Shown piece by piece: positions 1-10,229 of a stretch of DNA of 64,000 nt; the stretch's first letter is position 1; each line of letters starts with the position of its first letter. The position numbers and the translations under genes are program-made. Source of the stretch: Bacteroidales bacterium (lineage in GTDB: Bacteria > Bacteroidota > Bacteroidia > Bacteroidales > UBA932); contig JAEETP010000004.1 in NCBI GenBank assembly GCA_016290415.1, positions 18,369-82,368 of the forward strand, given 5' to 3'. The notes under the pieces are model-generated. The model saw nothing but the letters and a program-made list of their open reading frames with translations. It had not been told where the DNA came from and ran no database searches.

Positions 1-2
1 AT

Positions 3-314
3 GATCTTGACCAGGGTACACCGGCATACATTGCCCAAAAACTTAACCAACATAAGAATCAATTTAATCTTATATGCCTTCATAGCTGGAGCAAATTCAG
101 GGACATTGGTACAAGTCCTAACACCTTGGGGGAGAACATTCCAAATCAGGATGATTATTCATTTGGAGCCTGTATTCATTCATCCGGAGCAGCGGAGCTA
201 TGCATTAAAAGGCTTGATGACAAGTTTAAGGTAGTCAGTCTTGAAGAACTCGTATGGCGTATCAGGATGAAATATCGCCCGGATCAGACTAAACAATTAC
301 TTGGATTGAAATAG
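3..314 (+). CDS. GxGYxYP-family protein, C-terminal end (5' cut by window)
   Basis: The frame is open from the window edge (first complete codon at base 3) to a TAG at 312-314, giving about 103 residues. They align along their length with the end of the GxGYxYP-family lipoprotein at 6232-7983. Both share a TPAYIA/SPTYIA segment, ICLHSWS versus ICIHCWS, and a near-identical ending (LEELVWRIRMKYRPDQTK versus LEELFWRIRMEYRPEQTK). It is therefore a paralogue of that gene, sitting on the other side of the susCD pair. The family is only known as putative carbohydrate-active proteins. SusC starts 30 bases downstream, so it is probably part of the same operon. The start lies outside the window. Confidence 0.8.
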   Translation, partial: DLDQGTPAYIAQKLNQHKNQFNLICLHSWSKFRDIGTSPNTLGENIPNQDDYSFGACIHSSGAAELCIKRLDDKFKVVSLEELVWRIRMKYRPDQTKQLLGLK

Positions 315-344
315 ATAATCAACAAATAATACACTAATATCATT

Positions 345-3300
345 ATGAACTTATTAACCAAAATTAGCTCTAAACTGATGACAGTTCTGGCTGCGGCTCT
401 CTTTTTAGGAGGGCAGGCACTTGCCCAGAATATTTCGGTAACCGGGGCCGTTACAGATTCGCGTGGGAATCCTCTGCCGGGTGCATCTGTCATCGAAGTC
501 GGTACCAGCAATGGCGTTACTACAGATGCTAATGGTATCTATGTGATTACCGTGAAACCCAAAGCTGAACTCCAGGCGGTCTTTATCGGTATGAAAACAG
601 AGACAGTTGCGGTGAACGGCAATAAAAAAATCAATTTTACTCTTGCCGAAGACCGTACACAACTAGATGAGGCTGTCGTTGTTGCGTATGGCGTTCAGAA
701 AAAAGCGACACTTACAGGTTCGGTAGCAAGTATTGGAAGTGATGAAATAGTCATCACAAAGAATGCGAATGCAGAGAACATGCTTACCGGTAAACTTTCA
801 GGTCTCCGTGTTGTTCAGAACACATCAGAGCCTGGTACCTTTAATTCTTCTATCAGTATCCGTGACTTCGGTACCCCCCTTATTATTATTGATGGTGTTC
901 CCAGATCGACTATTGGACGACTCAATGGAAATGATATCGAGAGTGTGTCTGTAATAAAGGATGCATCTGCCGCCGTTTATGGTGTAAGGGCAGCAGATGG
1001 TGTAATCATTATTACAACAAAGCAGGGAACTAAAGACAGAATGCACATCACATACGATTATAACCTCAATCTCAGTACACTGACTGGTCTGCCCAAGCCG
1101 CTTGATGCACTTTCATATATGCAACTTTATAATGAGGAATCATGGCGAAACTACCTCAACCCTTCCGTTCAGTATACTGAAGAAGAAATGAATGCCTATA
1201 GGACAGGTGAGGCTGTGTCTACAGACTGGTACCATGCAACCGTACGTGAGATTACACCGAGCCATCAGCACACAATCAGTGCTGATGGTGGTACGGATAA
1301 AATTCGGTACTACATGAGTTTGGGCTATACAGACCAGGAGAGCTTTTATAAGAACGGAGATTTGAAATTTAATCAGTACTTTTTTCGTTCAAACATATCC
1401 GCAGACCTAGCAAACGGCCTTACTGCAAGTCTCAATGTATGGGGAGATCTTGATGATAAGATTCAGCCTCATGAGGGCTCCGGCTCCATAATCAGAGCTC
1501 TTTGGCGTCAGAGGCCGTCTGACCCGATTTATGCAAATGACAATGAGAAATATCTATACAAGCCCACCGTTGATGGATATAACCCTGTCGCTTTTTCTGA
1601 TATTAGTCAGGTGGGTTACAATGATCAGACAAACAAGTTCTTGCAGACCAAGTTCTCACTTGAGTATAAACCTGCGTTTATGAAAGGATTTGCTGCCAAG
1701 GTGTCCCTCAGCTATGATACCCAGATTTATGACAGTAAGGACTATAAAAAGGCGTACAACCTTTATACATATAATGCTGCAACAGATGAGTATATTGCCA
1801 ACACGTTGAGCTCTCCGTCTCAGATAAGTCGTGAGTACTCATATAATCAGCAGATACTTCTTGATGCTTCGGTTAGTTATGACAACAAGTTTGGTGACAA
1901 CCATGTGTCTGGGATGGTTTTGTATGAGGAGGAGATGAACAAGAATGACAGTTTCTATGCAAGGCGTTATCTCAGCCTTGATCTGGATGAGATTTTTGCC
2001 GGATTGTCAGAGAACCAGCAGGGAAATGGAAGCGGTCTAAAAGAGTATGCGTCCCGTGCTGTTGTCGCCCGTTTTAATTACGATTATGCCGGCAAGTATC
2101 TTGTTGAACTCTCCGGGCGATACGACCAATCTTCGAAATTCGCACCTTCGCACCGCGCCGGTTTTTTCCCGGGAGGATCGATAGGTTATCGTATTTCCGA
2201 AGAGCGTTTTTGGAAGAACAACAGGTTTCTCAGTAAAATCAACAATCTTAAGTTACGAGCTTCATACGGCGTGATGGGTCGTGACAATAATCTTGACTTC
2301 CAATTCCTTACCGGTTATACATATCCCACGAGTGGATCAGTGTTTAATGGAGCATATGTCAATGGCCTGTCTGATAAAGGCATTGCAAATCAGAATGTTA
2401 CGTGGGAGACATGTTACACGGCAAACATAGGCCTTGACCTGAATGCATGGAATGGTCTCTTGGGCTATTCAGTCGATCTATTCGACCGCCATAGAACAGG
2501 AATATTTACGACACGCCGTAATTCCCTTCCCGCAACTACCGGTGCCGACCTTCCTCAGGAGAATCTTAATGAAGAACGGACTAGAGGTTGGGATATGCAG
2601 GCGAGTCATCACAACCATATAGGAGATTTCTACTATTCACTCAATGGAAATGTTTCTTTTGCCTATACGATGACTCTCTATCGTGAAAGAGCCGAGTCCG
2701 GTAATTCCTATGAGAACTGGTACAATAATAATAGTTATAGGAACGTTGGCTTATGGTGGGGACTACAAGGTGTTGGCCGCTATGAAAATTGGGATGAGAT
2801 TATTAACAGTCCAACACAAGTTGGGAACGGTACCCTTCCCGGAGATTATTTATATGAGGACTGGAATGGGGATGGATACATCACGAGTCAAGACAAACAC
2901 ATCATCGGCTATAGTGGCGCTCCTCAGATATATTACGGTCTTACTTTTGAGTGCTCATGGAAAGGCATAGATTTCAATATGCTATGGCAAGGGGCAGCTC
3001 GTCACTGGGTAGAATACGAAGAGATTTTGGGAGAGTCCATTTGGGGCGGTGGTAACGGACCGGACTATTTCTTTGACAGATGGCATCCGGTTGATCCGAC
3101 AGCTGATGTATATGACCCCAATACTGAATGGGTACAAGGTACGTATGCATTCGGTGGCGTGAGTGGGGCCGGTACATTCAAGGTTGAAAATGCAGCATAT
3201 GCTCGTCTGAAAAGTGTTGAACTTGGCTACACCTTCCCCCGTTCGTTAACCAGAAAAATCGCGATTTACAATTTGCGAATCTACGCTAATAGCTACAATC

Positions 3301-3413
3301 CGCTTACTTTCAGCAAACTGAAATATGTTGATCCCGAGCATTCTAGCGGTAATCATGGCTACATATATCCAATTAATACAACTTACAACTTCGGTGTTCA
3401 AGTTAAATTCTAA
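345..3413 (+). CDS. SusC/RagA-type TonB-dependent outer membrane transporter
   Basis: This is a 1022-residue outer-membrane transporter that should import glycan fragments with the SusD lipoprotein next door, powered by TonB-ExbBD. A signal peptide (residues 1-28, ending ALAQ) is followed by a carboxypeptidase-regulatory-like beta domain (about 30-108) with the usual VTDSRGNPLPGASV start. Next comes a TonB plug domain (about 110-225) with LDEAVVVAYG and the SVIKDASAAVYG / ADGVIIITTKQG signature, then a long beta-barrel ending in an aromatic residue (VQVKF). The length is normal for SusC. It starts 30 bases after the upstream GxGYxYP gene and ends 13 bases before susD. I see no sigma/anti-sigma or SusR-like regulator beside it. 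The nearby GH92 genes suggest an alpha-mannoside ligand; this is inference. Confidence 0.96.
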   Translation: MNLLTKISSKLMTVLAAALFLGGQALAQNISVTGAVTDSRGNPLPGASVIEVGTSNGVTTDANGIYVITVKPKAELQAVFIGMKTETVAVNGNKKINFTLAEDRTQLDEAVVVAYGVQKKATLTGSVASIGSDEIVITKNANAENMLTGKLSGLRVVQNTSEPGTFNSSISIRDFGTPLIIIDGVPRSTIGRLNGNDIESVSVIKDASAAVYGVRAADGVIIITTKQGTKDRMHITYDYNLNLSTLTGLPKPLDALSYMQLYNEESWRNYLNPSVQYTEEEMNAYRTGEAVSTDWYHATVREITPSHQHTISADGGTDKIRYYMSLGYTDQESFYKNGDLKFNQYFFRSNISADLANGLTASLNVWGDLDDKIQPHEGSGSIIRALWRQRPSDPIYANDNEKYLYKPTVDGYNPVAFSDISQVGYNDQTNKFLQTKFSLEYKPAFMKGFAAKVSLSYDTQIYDSKDYKKAYNLYTYNAATDEYIANTLSSPSQISREYSYNQQILLDASVSYDNKFGDNHVSGMVLYEEEMNKNDSFYARRYLSLDLDEIFAGLSENQQGNGSGLKEYASRAVVARFNYDYAGKYLVELSGRYDQSSKFAPSHRAGFFPGGSIGYRISEERFWKNNRFLSKINNLKLRASYGVMGRDNNLDFQFLTGYTYPTSGSVFNGAYVNGLSDKGIANQNVTWETCYTANIGLDLNAWNGLLGYSVDLFDRHRTGIFTTRRNSLPATTGADLPQENLNEERTRGWDMQASHHNHIGDFYYSLNGNVSFAYTMTLYRERAESGNSYENWYNNNSYRNVGLWWGLQGVGRYENWDEIINSPTQVGNGTLPGDYLYEDWNGDGYITSQDKHIIGYSGAPQIYYGLTFECSWKGIDFNMLWQGAARHWVEYEEILGESIWGGGNGPDYFFDRWHPVDPTADVYDPNTEWVQGTYAFGGVSGAGTFKVENAAYARLKSVELGYTFPRSLTRKIAIYNLRIYANSYNPLTFSKLKYVDPEHSSGNHGYIYPINTTYNFGVQVKF

Positions 3414-3426
3414 TTACGGTACAGTG

Positions 3427-5427
3427 ATGAAAACTATCAAAAGTATATTAATTGTGATTGCAGGCATAATTTGCTTTTCAAGTTGTGCCGACCTTGACGT
3501 CAAACCTCGCAATATGGTGAGCGATGATGCGGTATTCAATTCTGCGGCCGGTGTCGAGGCTTACTTTGCGAAACTCTATAGGGAGTTACCCATTGAAGAT
3601 TTCAATTATACTGCGTCAGATGGCTTTAACCATAGATATGGATGGCAGTACAGGCCCAATAGTGGTTATACAGGCGAGTTCATTTCGCGTGATATAGATA
3701 ACTGCGTCTATGAAAAGGCAGACATGGTCTGGTCATGGGTTTATCAGAACGTAAGACGTATTAACTACTTCATTAACAACTTTGAACCTTATAAGGATTA
3801 CTTCAAGGAAGAGACTTATAATCATCTTATTGGAGAAGCCTATTTCCTCAGAGCATATAGTTACTATGCCCTTGCCAAACGTCATGGTGGTGTCCCTTAT
3901 CTTACAGAAGTGATAGATTATCCAGATTGTGGATATGAAGGCACTTTTGTAGAGAGAAACTCCGAGGAGGAGACATGGAGAATGATAGGCCAAGATTTGG
4001 ACATGGCATATAATCTTATGGGTTCGGACAAAATGGCCCCTGAACGGGCAAACAGATATACTGCCGCCGCGCTCAAGTCCAAAGTAATGCTTACTGCCGG
4101 ATGTATTGCCAAGTACAATACAATTTACCATTTCCATAAGGGAAGCGATGGGGCACCCAATGTCCAGGTGTGCGGTATTCCTGCTGACAAGGCTGATGAG
4201 TTCTTTAAAGAGGCTTTAACAGCCGCTAAACTTGTTGAAGGCCATGCATCGCTGTACAAGAAGAAATTTGTCGCTGGAGACAAAGAGAAGATAAGGGATA
4301 ATCTGATTCAGTGCTTCCTCGATGAAGATAATCCCGAGATTCTCTTTGTGAGACGGTATAACTACACCGATACGAACCACAGCTATGATAAGTTTATGCG
4401 CAATCGTATGTATCCTGTCGATGGTATCGGCTCATCGGGTTGTCCCAGCCTTGATTTTGTCGAGATGTTCGAGTTGTATGATATGGAAGGCAATTCTCTT
4501 AAGGATGAAAATGGCGAGTTCATATGCTTTGACGAGAATGGTGAGTATATCCTTTGGGATGATAGAAATGATCCATGGAAGAACTGTGAACCTCGTTTAA
4601 AGGCATATGTTATATGTCCCGGAGATGAGTTCATGGGTAAACCTATCGATATACGTAGAGGCATTTATACGGGTCCATGGACTCCTGGAGAACATTCTGG
4701 TATAAAACCGTTGCGAAGTAAGACTACATGGAGTAACTATAAGACTGTTGCCAACGGCGGTTATATTGTCGATGCCGGTAGTGCCGATGGCTCTGAGAAA
4801 TCTCCCTATGAGTTTGAAGATGGAACAAAGATGACGAAATGCGGTTTGGCCGGTCCTTTTAACGAGAATTCAGAGTCTGCCCATACCGGTTTCTCAACGC
4901 GCAAGTTCCTCGTGGAATCTCGTACAGAGGCGGCTTATGAGAATAAGATGGATCAGCAGTGGATAGATATGCGCTATGCAGAGGTGATGCTTAATAGGGC
5001 AGAAGCCGAGTATGAGCTCTTCCTTGATGGCCAGCCTGAAGGAGATTTGGCAGATGCAATGATTCAGATCAATGCTATCCGAGAAAGAGCCGGCGCTACT
5101 CTTCTTACATCTGTGGGAGAACTGACACTTGATGTGGTTAGAACGGAAAGACGTAAAGAAATGGCAAATGAGAACAAGATCTATTGGGATTTCAAGCGAT
5201 GGAGGATTCTCGATGTGCTTCAGAATAAGACCATATATCATACGCTTATGCCGTTCTATGTTTCTACGACAAGCCCTACTTCAGCGGAAGGTGGAAAGTG
5301 GTTCTACGACCGTCGGGAAGACCAATATCATAAGCAATTTTCATATAATACAAGGTACTACTACCATCCTATTCCCAGTGCAGAAATAAACAGGAATCCC
5401 AACCTGGAACAAAACCCTGGTTTTTAA
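3427..5427 (+). CDS. SusD/RagB-type surface glycan-binding lipoprotein
   Basis: A 666-residue lipoprotein, the lid and glycan-binding partner of the SusC barrel. I chose the ATG at 3427 because it starts a proper lipoprotein signal (MKTIKSILIVIAGIICFSSC, acylated Cys at residue 20). The longer frame from 3325 overlaps susC and begins with no signal. The RagB/SusD fold shows as AEAYFLRAYSYYALAKRHGG-like TPR helices (GEAYFLRAYSYYALAKRHGG near 140-160) and the C-terminal RADAMIQIN-like repeat region with RTERRKEMANENKIYWDFKRW. The C-terminus RNPNLEQNPGF is typical of the family. It is somewhat longer than most SusD proteins, with an acidic insert around residues 355-400. Confidence 0.95.
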   Translation: MKTIKSILIVIAGIICFSSCADLDVKPRNMVSDDAVFNSAAGVEAYFAKLYRELPIEDFNYTASDGFNHRYGWQYRPNSGYTGEFISRDIDNCVYEKADMVWSWVYQNVRRINYFINNFEPYKDYFKEETYNHLIGEAYFLRAYSYYALAKRHGGVPYLTEVIDYPDCGYEGTFVERNSEEETWRMIGQDLDMAYNLMGSDKMAPERANRYTAAALKSKVMLTAGCIAKYNTIYHFHKGSDGAPNVQVCGIPADKADEFFKEALTAAKLVEGHASLYKKKFVAGDKEKIRDNLIQCFLDEDNPEILFVRRYNYTDTNHSYDKFMRNRMYPVDGIGSSGCPSLDFVEMFELYDMEGNSLKDENGEFICFDENGEYILWDDRNDPWKNCEPRLKAYVICPGDEFMGKPIDIRRGIYTGPWTPGEHSGIKPLRSKTTWSNYKTVANGGYIVDAGSADGSEKSPYEFEDGTKMTKCGLAGPFNENSESAHTGFSTRKFLVESRTEAAYENKMDQQWIDMRYAEVMLNRAEAEYELFLDGQPEGDLADAMIQINAIRERAGATLLTSVGELTLDVVRTERRKEMANENKIYWDFKRWRILDVLQNKTIYHTLMPFYVSTTSPTSAEGGKWFYDRREDQYHKQFSYNTRYYYHPIPSAEINRNPNLEQNPGF

Positions 5428-5438
5428 TAGTATAGAGT

Positions 5439-6218
5439 ATGAAAAAAATAATTAACATATTGTTGCTTCTTGGCGTAGTTCTCGTGTCCTGCGCTAGGAT
5501 TGATAATTATGAGGAGCCGAAGGAAACGTTTACCGGAATGCTTATAGACAAAGGTACCGGCGAACCCTTTCACTGCTGTCCTACAGGTGGCACGAAACTG
5601 AAGTTGATGGAATATAGCTGGGATGAGAATCCTACTCCATTCTATATCCTCTGCAAGGTTGATGGTTCATTCAATCATACCAAGTTATTCAAAGGAGAAT
5701 ATGGAGTTCAGCCGGTTGGCGCATTTGTGCCTTACCAACAACTGGATGCAGAAGGTAACTACATACGTAATGATGAGGTACGACTCAAGATAGAAGGTAC
5801 TGTAAAATACACTTTTGAGGTAGAACCATTTCTCCGTCTGGAGTGGGTGGGCGAACCCTCAATTGATGAAAAAGGACGGCTTGTCGGCAAGGTGAAAATA
5901 ACGAGAGGCACTGATAACCCGGACTATCAAGCTAATATTAATTATATAGCGATGTATGTCTCTTCTACGCCTTCTGCCGGTAATGGTAACTATATTGCAA
6001 ATTTCAGTCAATATAGGAGCTATGAGGACACTGATGGGAATGCTTATATAGGCGAAGAATTGCAATACACTTCTAAAACAGCACTATATACTGGCCGTAC
6101 ATATTACATAAGATGGGCGGCAAGAACTACAACTATTATAAATGGTGTGCAGCACTTCAATTATTCAGATGTTAAGGCAATTGAAGTTCCTGCCGCTTCT
6201 GACTCTTCTGAAGAATAA
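5439..6218 (+). CDS. DUF3823-domain lipoprotein of the Sus locus
   Basis: A 259-residue lipoprotein (Cys at residue 18 after LLLLGVVLVS) beginning 11 bases after susD. The stretch after the signal (ETFTGMLIDKGTGEPFHC, then LKLMEYSWDE and FKGEYGVQPVGAFVP) is the pattern of DUF3823. These two-domain beta-sandwich proteins commonly sit directly after SusD and are thought to be surface glycan-binding proteins. The C-terminal half (from about residue 125) is a second beta-sandwich-like region. The role is by family and position; the glycan is unknown. It overlaps nothing, and the next gene starts 13 bases after its stop. Confidence 0.85.
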   Translation: MKKIINILLLLGVVLVSCARIDNYEEPKETFTGMLIDKGTGEPFHCCPTGGTKLKLMEYSWDENPTPFYILCKVDGSFNHTKLFKGEYGVQPVGAFVPYQQLDAEGNYIRNDEVRLKIEGTVKYTFEVEPFLRLEWVGEPSIDEKGRLVGKVKITRGTDNPDYQANINYIAMYVSSTPSAGNGNYIANFSQYRSYEDTDGNAYIGEELQYTSKTALYTGRTYYIRWAARTTTIINGVQHFNYSDVKAIEVPAASDSSEE

Positions 6219-6231
6219 TAACCCCATCAAT

Positions 6232-7983
6232 ATGAGGAAACATATCAGATTGATTCTTGCCACTCTGGTGGTTTTCGTTTCTTGTGATTCAAACAAGTCT
6301 CGAATTGATGGAAACTGGCTTCCATGTGTCGGGACAATGCCGTCTGCATACTGGAACATAGTTGGTTCTGATGGAATCGATGATTATATGCTCAGCGAAT
6401 CTCTTATCGGCCTATCTGCTCTGGCTATTGAAGACGGCGTGAACGATGTGATGGTTTGGAGTCAGGAAAGCAAACAGACTGGTTATGTGAATTCAATCAA
6501 TGAAATCAAACAAAGTGGAGTAAAGTGCCTTGGTGACGTAGGAGTTGAAGAACTTGCACTGCTTCCTGCCGATATGCCCGGTAGCCTTCGCAATATATAT
6601 GATGGGTATGTACTGATTGACATCGAGCACAATCCGGAGAGTGTAAGTGTCGGCGCTGTTGCCAGCCATGTCTTCAGAGGACTAATCGTAGATATCAAGA
6701 AGAAGGATTTATTCGATCAAGCCGGAATAGAGATGCTCTATGATGCTACCCAACAGACGGTGGCTGATTCATGGCATGAGTTTAAAGATAAGTGCAGGAA
6801 TACGGGTCTTATTTTCAACCATGTCGGCGTGTTTCTGCTTAAGAACATGGTTATTGCCAACAGATGGTTTTGCATAAATATCAACACCGTTTACGGCGAC
6901 CCGACAGCACCTCGGAACTGGGATCTGTTTTGTGAAGTACTTAACTGGCTTGAACCGAATTCTCCTTGCTATGGCGCTGATGCCGGCAGCGATGAAGGCG
7001 ACCTTGATGAGATAATCTCACTCTACGGTAATCATTGGGTCCCGTTTGATTGGGGGCATAATACCGTAATGACTTCTCTCTGCTACAAGGAGAATCAGGG
7101 TGACCTGAAGTATCAGCCACTTGACCCTAAAACAATAGATTTCTCACTGGACAAAAACTTTATCTCTTACTATATGTCAGATGGAGATAACTGTCAGTGG
7201 CTCATGCATTCATTCTATGATAAGTACTATTCTGACCCATTCATTGACAAGACCAAGTGCTCTTTTGGGATGGCATGCGGCAACCTATCGATGATTTCGC
7301 CGGCACAAATGAGATTCCTCCTAGAAAAGAAGAGACCTCAGTCAAGTATCTTTGAGCGAGGTAGCTACTACTTCATCGATAAACTTGGCCAGTATAAGGA
7401 TCGCCAAGCAATCCTAAAACAGATGGCTGAGGCTCAAGCAGCACAGATGAAGAGGAATAATGTGGTGCTCCTGGGTACAGTCACCCGAGATAAGGTTGAT
7501 TCTCCAGAAGCAATGGAGGGCTATCAGGCAATGGTAGACGCAAACGATAACTTGCTAGGAATAATTGCAATCGCATATTCTCCATATGCGGATTCTGATC
7601 AGGAGATTATGTGGGTTACAAATAAGAAAGGAATCGACATTCCGATCGTAATGACCACATACTCTATTTGGAACTGCCAGACAGAGAATCATCTTGATGA
7701 AGGTAGCCCTACATATATCGCTCACAAGATGAAGCGAGATGGCAAGAAGTACAATGCTATCTGTATTCATTGTTGGAGTTGGTTCGGTGATACCGGTGAC
7801 AGCGAAGATGAACTTGCGGAATTCGACACGAAGACATATCCACGCGTTAGTAAGGTAGAGTGTGCGGATATGTGTACCCGTCGTCTTCCTGACACCTACA
7901 CAACATGTAATCTGGAGGAACTCTTCTGGAGAATACGAATGGAATATCGTCCGGAGCAGACTAAAGCCATCCTTGGATTATAA
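6232..7983 (+). CDS. GxGYxYP-family lipoprotein (putative glycoside hydrolase)
   Basis: A 583-residue lipoprotein. The ATG at 6232 is preferred because it gives a lipoprotein signal (Cys at residue 18); an upstream start at 6142 lies inside the DUF3823 gene and has none. The body resembles the GxGYxYP family of putative carbohydrate-active proteins, with the characteristic MSDGDNCQWLMHSFYDKYY stretch in the middle and IHCWSWFGDTGD near the end. The C-terminal 100 residues match the partial gene at 3-314, so the operon carries two copies flanking susCD. No catalytic residues are established for this family, so the reaction is unknown. Location and neighbours suggest a surface or periplasmic step in mannose-rich glycan breakdown. 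Confidence 0.8.
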   Translation: MRKHIRLILATLVVFVSCDSNKSRIDGNWLPCVGTMPSAYWNIVGSDGIDDYMLSESLIGLSALAIEDGVNDVMVWSQESKQTGYVNSINEIKQSGVKCLGDVGVEELALLPADMPGSLRNIYDGYVLIDIEHNPESVSVGAVASHVFRGLIVDIKKKDLFDQAGIEMLYDATQQTVADSWHEFKDKCRNTGLIFNHVGVFLLKNMVIANRWFCININTVYGDPTAPRNWDLFCEVLNWLEPNSPCYGADAGSDEGDLDEIISLYGNHWVPFDWGHNTVMTSLCYKENQGDLKYQPLDPKTIDFSLDKNFISYYMSDGDNCQWLMHSFYDKYYSDPFIDKTKCSFGMACGNLSMISPAQMRFLLEKKRPQSSIFERGSYYFIDKLGQYKDRQAILKQMAEAQAAQMKRNNVVLLGTVTRDKVDSPEAMEGYQAMVDANDNLLGIIAIAYSPYADSDQEIMWVTNKKGIDIPIVMTTYSIWNCQTENHLDEGSPTYIAHKMKRDGKKYNAICIHCWSWFGDTGDSEDELAEFDTKTYPRVSKVECADMCTRRLPDTYTTCNLEELFWRIRMEYRPEQTKAILGL

Positions 7984-7994
7984 TAAGCTACATT

Positions 7995-10220
7995 ATGCGA
8001 TACTATAAAACAATAAGTACAAGAGTCGTTACACTAGTAGCTTTAGCTATGTTAATGGCCGGCTGCGCTTCGGATAATCTTACGGATTATGTAAATCCTA
8101 TGGTCGGAACGGATTGGAATGGCCATACATATCCTGGAGCATCAGTCCCTTTTGGACTTGTTTCGGCAAGTCCGGATACTGGTGTTGATGGTTGGGCCCA
8201 CTGTTCCGGCTACCGATATCAGGATCCAACGATCATGGGTTTCTCTCAGACTCATTTTAGCGGTACCGGCGCACCCGATATGGGAGATTTTTTACTTGTT
8301 CCTGTTACGGGCGAGCCAAAGTTCGAAGTGGGCTCTGAAGATAATCCAGATGAGGGTTATAGATCAAGATTCTCACATGAAACAGAAGTCGCGAATCCAG
8401 GCTATTATGCAGTCACCCTCGAAGACTACGGGATAAGATGTGAGGCGACGGCTACAAAAAGATGTACTTTTTACAGGTTCGTTTTTCCTGCCGATCAGAA
8501 GTCTGGTATTATAATCGACCTTGATCATGGTATCGGCGATCATAAAACAGATTGCTTGTTAGAATTTACCTCTGATAATACCATCAAGATGATGCGCCGT
8601 TCAAGTGGTTTTATAGGGAATCACACATACTATAGTTTCGCAGAATTCTCTGAAGATATTGTCGGTTGTGAATACTCAGAAAATAGAGATAAGGTTTACC
8701 TTGAGTTCCCTGCGGGTTCAACAATCCTTGTTCGAATGGGTGTCTCCACCGTAGGCTGTGATGGGGCAGAGAAGAATCTTCGTGTAGAGATTCCTCATTG
8801 GGAGTTTGAGGAGGTCAAGGATGATGCCAATGTGATGTGGAATAAGGAACTTGCAAGAATACATGTTCGAAAAGCAGTCAAAGAGGACGATAAAACTATC
8901 CTCTATACCGCACTTTATCATACAATGATTGCTCCTATAGAGATTACGGATGTTGACGGCAGGCATTATGGATGGGATGGTAAAATCCATGAAAGTAATG
9001 TGGCCCGTTATACAACCTTTTCACTGTGGGATACCTACAGAGCGCTTCATCCACTGTACAATATTATATGTCGGGATAAGAATATCGAGTTCATCAACTC
9101 AATGTTGGAGTTTGACAAAGAGTTCGGTGGATTGCCAATCCATGTTTTTGGAATATGGGAAGTATATGGTATGATCGGCATGCACTCTACAGCTGTTCTG
9201 GCAGATGCAATCATTCAGGATGTTCCTGGCTTTGATTATGAACAAGCGTACGATGCAATGAAGAGAGAGGTAACGCCCTCTGATATATGGTATCTTAGAG
9301 GACTTCACCCGATGAATGAACGGGGTTTCATTCCTGTCGAGAATGAAGATCAATCTGTATCGAAGTTGATGGAATATGCATTTAACTACTGGTGCGTAGC
9401 AAGAGTTGCAGATAAACTTGGTAAGACTGAGGAGGCTGCTAAGTATTATGAACTAGCTAAGGCTTACAAGAATGTCTATGACCCTGATAGCGGATTTGTA
9501 CGAGGTCGTCATGAGGATGGGAGCTGGGTTGAACCATTCGACCCCTATAAAACCGGCAACAGTTATTACACGGAAGGTAATGCCTGGCAGTATAATTTTT
9601 ATGTGCCGCAGGATATCAATACATATATCGGCATGTTTGGCGGAGATGAGGCCTTCGCTTCCAAACTGGACGAAATGTTTCAAACCAATCTTTCTGATGA
9701 AAGTTGTGTTACTCTAGACGTTACCGGTCTTATTGGCCAATACGCACAGGGGAATGAGCCGAGTCATCATGCCGCATATCTATATAATTTCACCGGTCAA
9801 CCATGGAAGACTCAGGAGATGGTCGCCCGTATAAAGAGAGAAATGTATACTTCTGCTCCGGACGGCCTTTGCGGAAACGAAGACTACGGTCAGATGTCAG
9901 CTTGGTATATCATGAGTGCAATAGGGTTCTATCCCGTTACTCCTGCAAGTGGATTCTACGTTTTGGGCACGCCCACTTTCAAGGAGATAGCTCTCCGTTT
10001 ATACAATGGGAAGCAGTTTGTTGTCAAGGCGCCTAAGGTGTCTGAGGAGAATGTTTATGTTCAGTCAGTAACGCTCAATGGTCGGCCATATACAAAGACA
10101 TATATATCGACAAATGACGTCCAGAAGGGTGGTGAACTTGTATTTAATATGGGGCCCAAACCCAATAAGGAGTGGGGCGTGGCAGAGCAAGATAGGCCGC
10201 ATATCTCAATAAATGATTAA
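7995..10220 (+). CDS. GH92 alpha-mannosidase, lipoprotein (copy 1)
   Basis: A 741-residue exo-acting alpha-mannosidase of family GH92, which are calcium-dependent inverting enzymes. A lipoprotein signal puts the acylated Cys at residue 24. The N-terminal beta-sandwich begins with NPMVGTDWNGHTYPGASVPFG, the usual GH92 opening. The catalytic (alpha/alpha)6 domain holds TEGNAWQY with Glu527 at the general-acid position, GNEPSHH, and GNEDYGQMSAWYIMSAIGFY, whose acidic residues correspond to the catalytic-base region in studied members. It is full length. It is followed after 9 bases by a second GH92 that is clearly its paralogue but diverged throughout, suggesting different linkage preference rather than a recent duplication. 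Confidence 0.95.
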   Translation: MRYYKTISTRVVTLVALAMLMAGCASDNLTDYVNPMVGTDWNGHTYPGASVPFGLVSASPDTGVDGWAHCSGYRYQDPTIMGFSQTHFSGTGAPDMGDFLLVPVTGEPKFEVGSEDNPDEGYRSRFSHETEVANPGYYAVTLEDYGIRCEATATKRCTFYRFVFPADQKSGIIIDLDHGIGDHKTDCLLEFTSDNTIKMMRRSSGFIGNHTYYSFAEFSEDIVGCEYSENRDKVYLEFPAGSTILVRMGVSTVGCDGAEKNLRVEIPHWEFEEVKDDANVMWNKELARIHVRKAVKEDDKTILYTALYHTMIAPIEITDVDGRHYGWDGKIHESNVARYTTFSLWDTYRALHPLYNIICRDKNIEFINSMLEFDKEFGGLPIHVFGIWEVYGMIGMHSTAVLADAIIQDVPGFDYEQAYDAMKREVTPSDIWYLRGLHPMNERGFIPVENEDQSVSKLMEYAFNYWCVARVADKLGKTEEAAKYYELAKAYKNVYDPDSGFVRGRHEDGSWVEPFDPYKTGNSYYTEGNAWQYNFYVPQDINTYIGMFGGDEAFASKLDEMFQTNLSDESCVTLDVTGLIGQYAQGNEPSHHAAYLYNFTGQPWKTQEMVARIKREMYTSAPDGLCGNEDYGQMSAWYIMSAIGFYPVTPASGFYVLGTPTFKEIALRLYNGKQFVVKAPKVSEENVYVQSVTLNGRPYTKTYISTNDVQKGGELVFNMGPKPNKEWGVAEQDRPHISIND

Positions 10221-10229
10221 TGGTATAAA

